Positions 63,387 to 64,000 of a DNA stretch of 64,000 nucleotides are shown piece after piece. The first letter of the stretch is position 1. Each line of letters opens with the position of its first letter. This DNA comes from Bacteroides faecium (GTDB lineage Bacteria > Bacteroidota > Bacteroidia > Bacteroidales > Bacteroidaceae). Where the stretch lies: positions 4,030,001 through 4,094,000 of the forward strand of contig NZ_CP050831.1 of the NCBI RefSeq assembly GCF_012113595.1, in the 5' to 3' direction. The position numbers were made by a program, and so were the translations under genes. A model generated the notes under the pieces. That model saw only the letters and a list, made by a program, of their open reading frames with translations, did not search any database and had not been told where the DNA came from.

Positions 63387-64000
63387 TTATTTTTTAGTGG
63401 GTACTGATAATAATTGTCCGTCCTGTAGTAATTTATACTTCAATACATCATAAGATATTTTCTGGACAGGTAAATCCGAATCTATCGCCAGAGCGGCGGC
63501 AGTGGCTGCCGATTGTCCTAATATCATATATACCGGTTCCATCCTGATTGTACTATAGGCAACATGGGAAGATGACAAACACACGGTTGCCAATAGGTTG
63601 GCACATTCTTCCTCTTTGGGAGTCAGTGAGTAATAGCTGATGGGGTAGGGAATGGTAGGGGCAAATATAGTGCCCTCGTTTCTTAACTTGCCTTCCTGGT
63701 CGATGACGCGGGATACATAATGGCAGTCAAGGGCATAAGAACCCAGTCCCACCGAATGTCCGGCTGGTGTACGGTCTGTTTTGCGTACATTCTTTTCTGT
63801 CATTACAAATGTTCCAATCATCCTGCGGGCTTCCCGCACGTATATTTGATAAGGGAAATTCCGGGTGTCGGTGAATTCGTCTTTTGGCAATCCCCAATCC
63901 AGCATCTCCTTGCGGATATGTTCCGGTACACGCTTGTCATGTCCCAGAAACCACAACATGCCCAACGCATAATCTTTATGCAACTGCTCTATTTCCTGCC
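63387..64000 (-). CDS. FAD-dependent oxidoreductase, C-terminal part only (cut by the window edge)
   Basis: The frame is open to position 64000, so the gene starts outside the window; 204 residues are visible. They align closely with the C-terminal FAD domain of the protein at 56397-58400: WGLPKDEFTD, YVREARRMIGTFVMTE, PYPISYYSLTPKEEECANLL, SSHVAYSTIRMEPVYMILGQ. Unlike that paralogue it ends shortly after the FAD fold and has no golvesin-like domain. It heads the visible part of the glycan cluster and is closely spaced with the GH2-type gene. Confidence 0.88.
   Translation of the reverse strand, partial: QEIEQLHKDYALGMLWFLGHDKRVPEHIRKEMLDWGLPKDEFTDTRNFPYQIYVREARRMIGTFVMTEKNVRKTDRTPAGHSVGLGSYALDCHYVSRVIDQEGKLRNEGTIFAPTIPYPISYYSLTPKEEECANLLATVCLSSSHVAYSTIRMEPVYMILGQSAATAAALAIDSDLPVQKISYDVLKYKLLQDGQLLSVPTKK

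Overview
The window reads as a chromosomal segment of a gut Bacteroides. The evidence is SusC/SusD pairs, surface lipoproteins with acidic residues after the lipid-bearing Cys, NigD-like and DUF4251 proteins, GH3/FAD-oxidoreductase glycan genes, and many copies of the Bacteroides promoter -7 element TAnnTTTG (often TATCTTTG) in front of genes. No rRNA, tRNA, insertion sequence or CRISPR array was seen.

Layout. 0.1-3.3 kb (minus): TonB-dependent receptor and secreted M48 peptidase. 3.5-4.8 kb (plus): DUF2007 zinc-ribbon protein and secreted esterase, then a gene-free stretch with a promoter plus terminator that could make a ~65-nt RNA and a 22-bp tandem repeat. 5.2-7.4 kb (minus): surface lipoprotein and an S41-family lipoprotein that seems to lack its catalytic Ser. 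7.6-9.3 kb (plus): mnmA and a RelE-type toxin-antitoxin pair. 9.3-23 kb (minus): LuxR-type regulator, DUF4251, NhaC antiporter, VIT1/CCC1 transporter, MFS transporter, PbpC and its alpha-2-macroglobulin partner, with a perfect 31-bp hairpin between the last two. 23-25 kb: FKBP isomerase, LytTR protein, seven-helix AraC regulator.

25.4-31.6 kb is an AT-rich accessory island. It holds two separate zeta-like P-loop kinase loci, a broken polyvalent-kinase-like gene, small zinc-ribbon membrane proteins, and a short operon with an XRE regulator, a radical SAM/SPASM enzyme and, directly after it, a 45-codon gene for a peptide ending in APGCSFCGLGCSGIVG. I read this last pair as an uncharacterised RiPP maturase and precursor. 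A nested ~134-nt inverted repeat lies upstream of the regulator, and a short dispersed repeat occurs three times in the island.

31.6-40 kb returns to core genes: a strongly promoted GGGtGRT/NifU-like pair, an HsmA-type membrane protein, a second and unrelated 22-bp repeat array, DMP19-like, NigD-like, YIP1, smpB and metH. At 39.7-46.2 kb a susC-susD-lipoprotein operon is preceded by a 282-bp segment bounded by 20-bp perfect inverted repeats, each itself a dyad. This is the architecture of an invertible, phase-variable promoter. 46.3-53.2 kb: lipoprotein nitroreductase, a 41-aa symporter accessory protein with its sodium symporter, an MltF-like lytic transglycosylase, uridine kinase, Dabb protein, DsbD. 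53.3-64 kb (minus): pirin, then a glycan-use cluster with two GH3 enzymes, a GH2-type TIM-barrel enzyme, a surface glycan-binding-like lipoprotein and two paralogous FAD-dependent oxidoreductases, the last running off the right edge.
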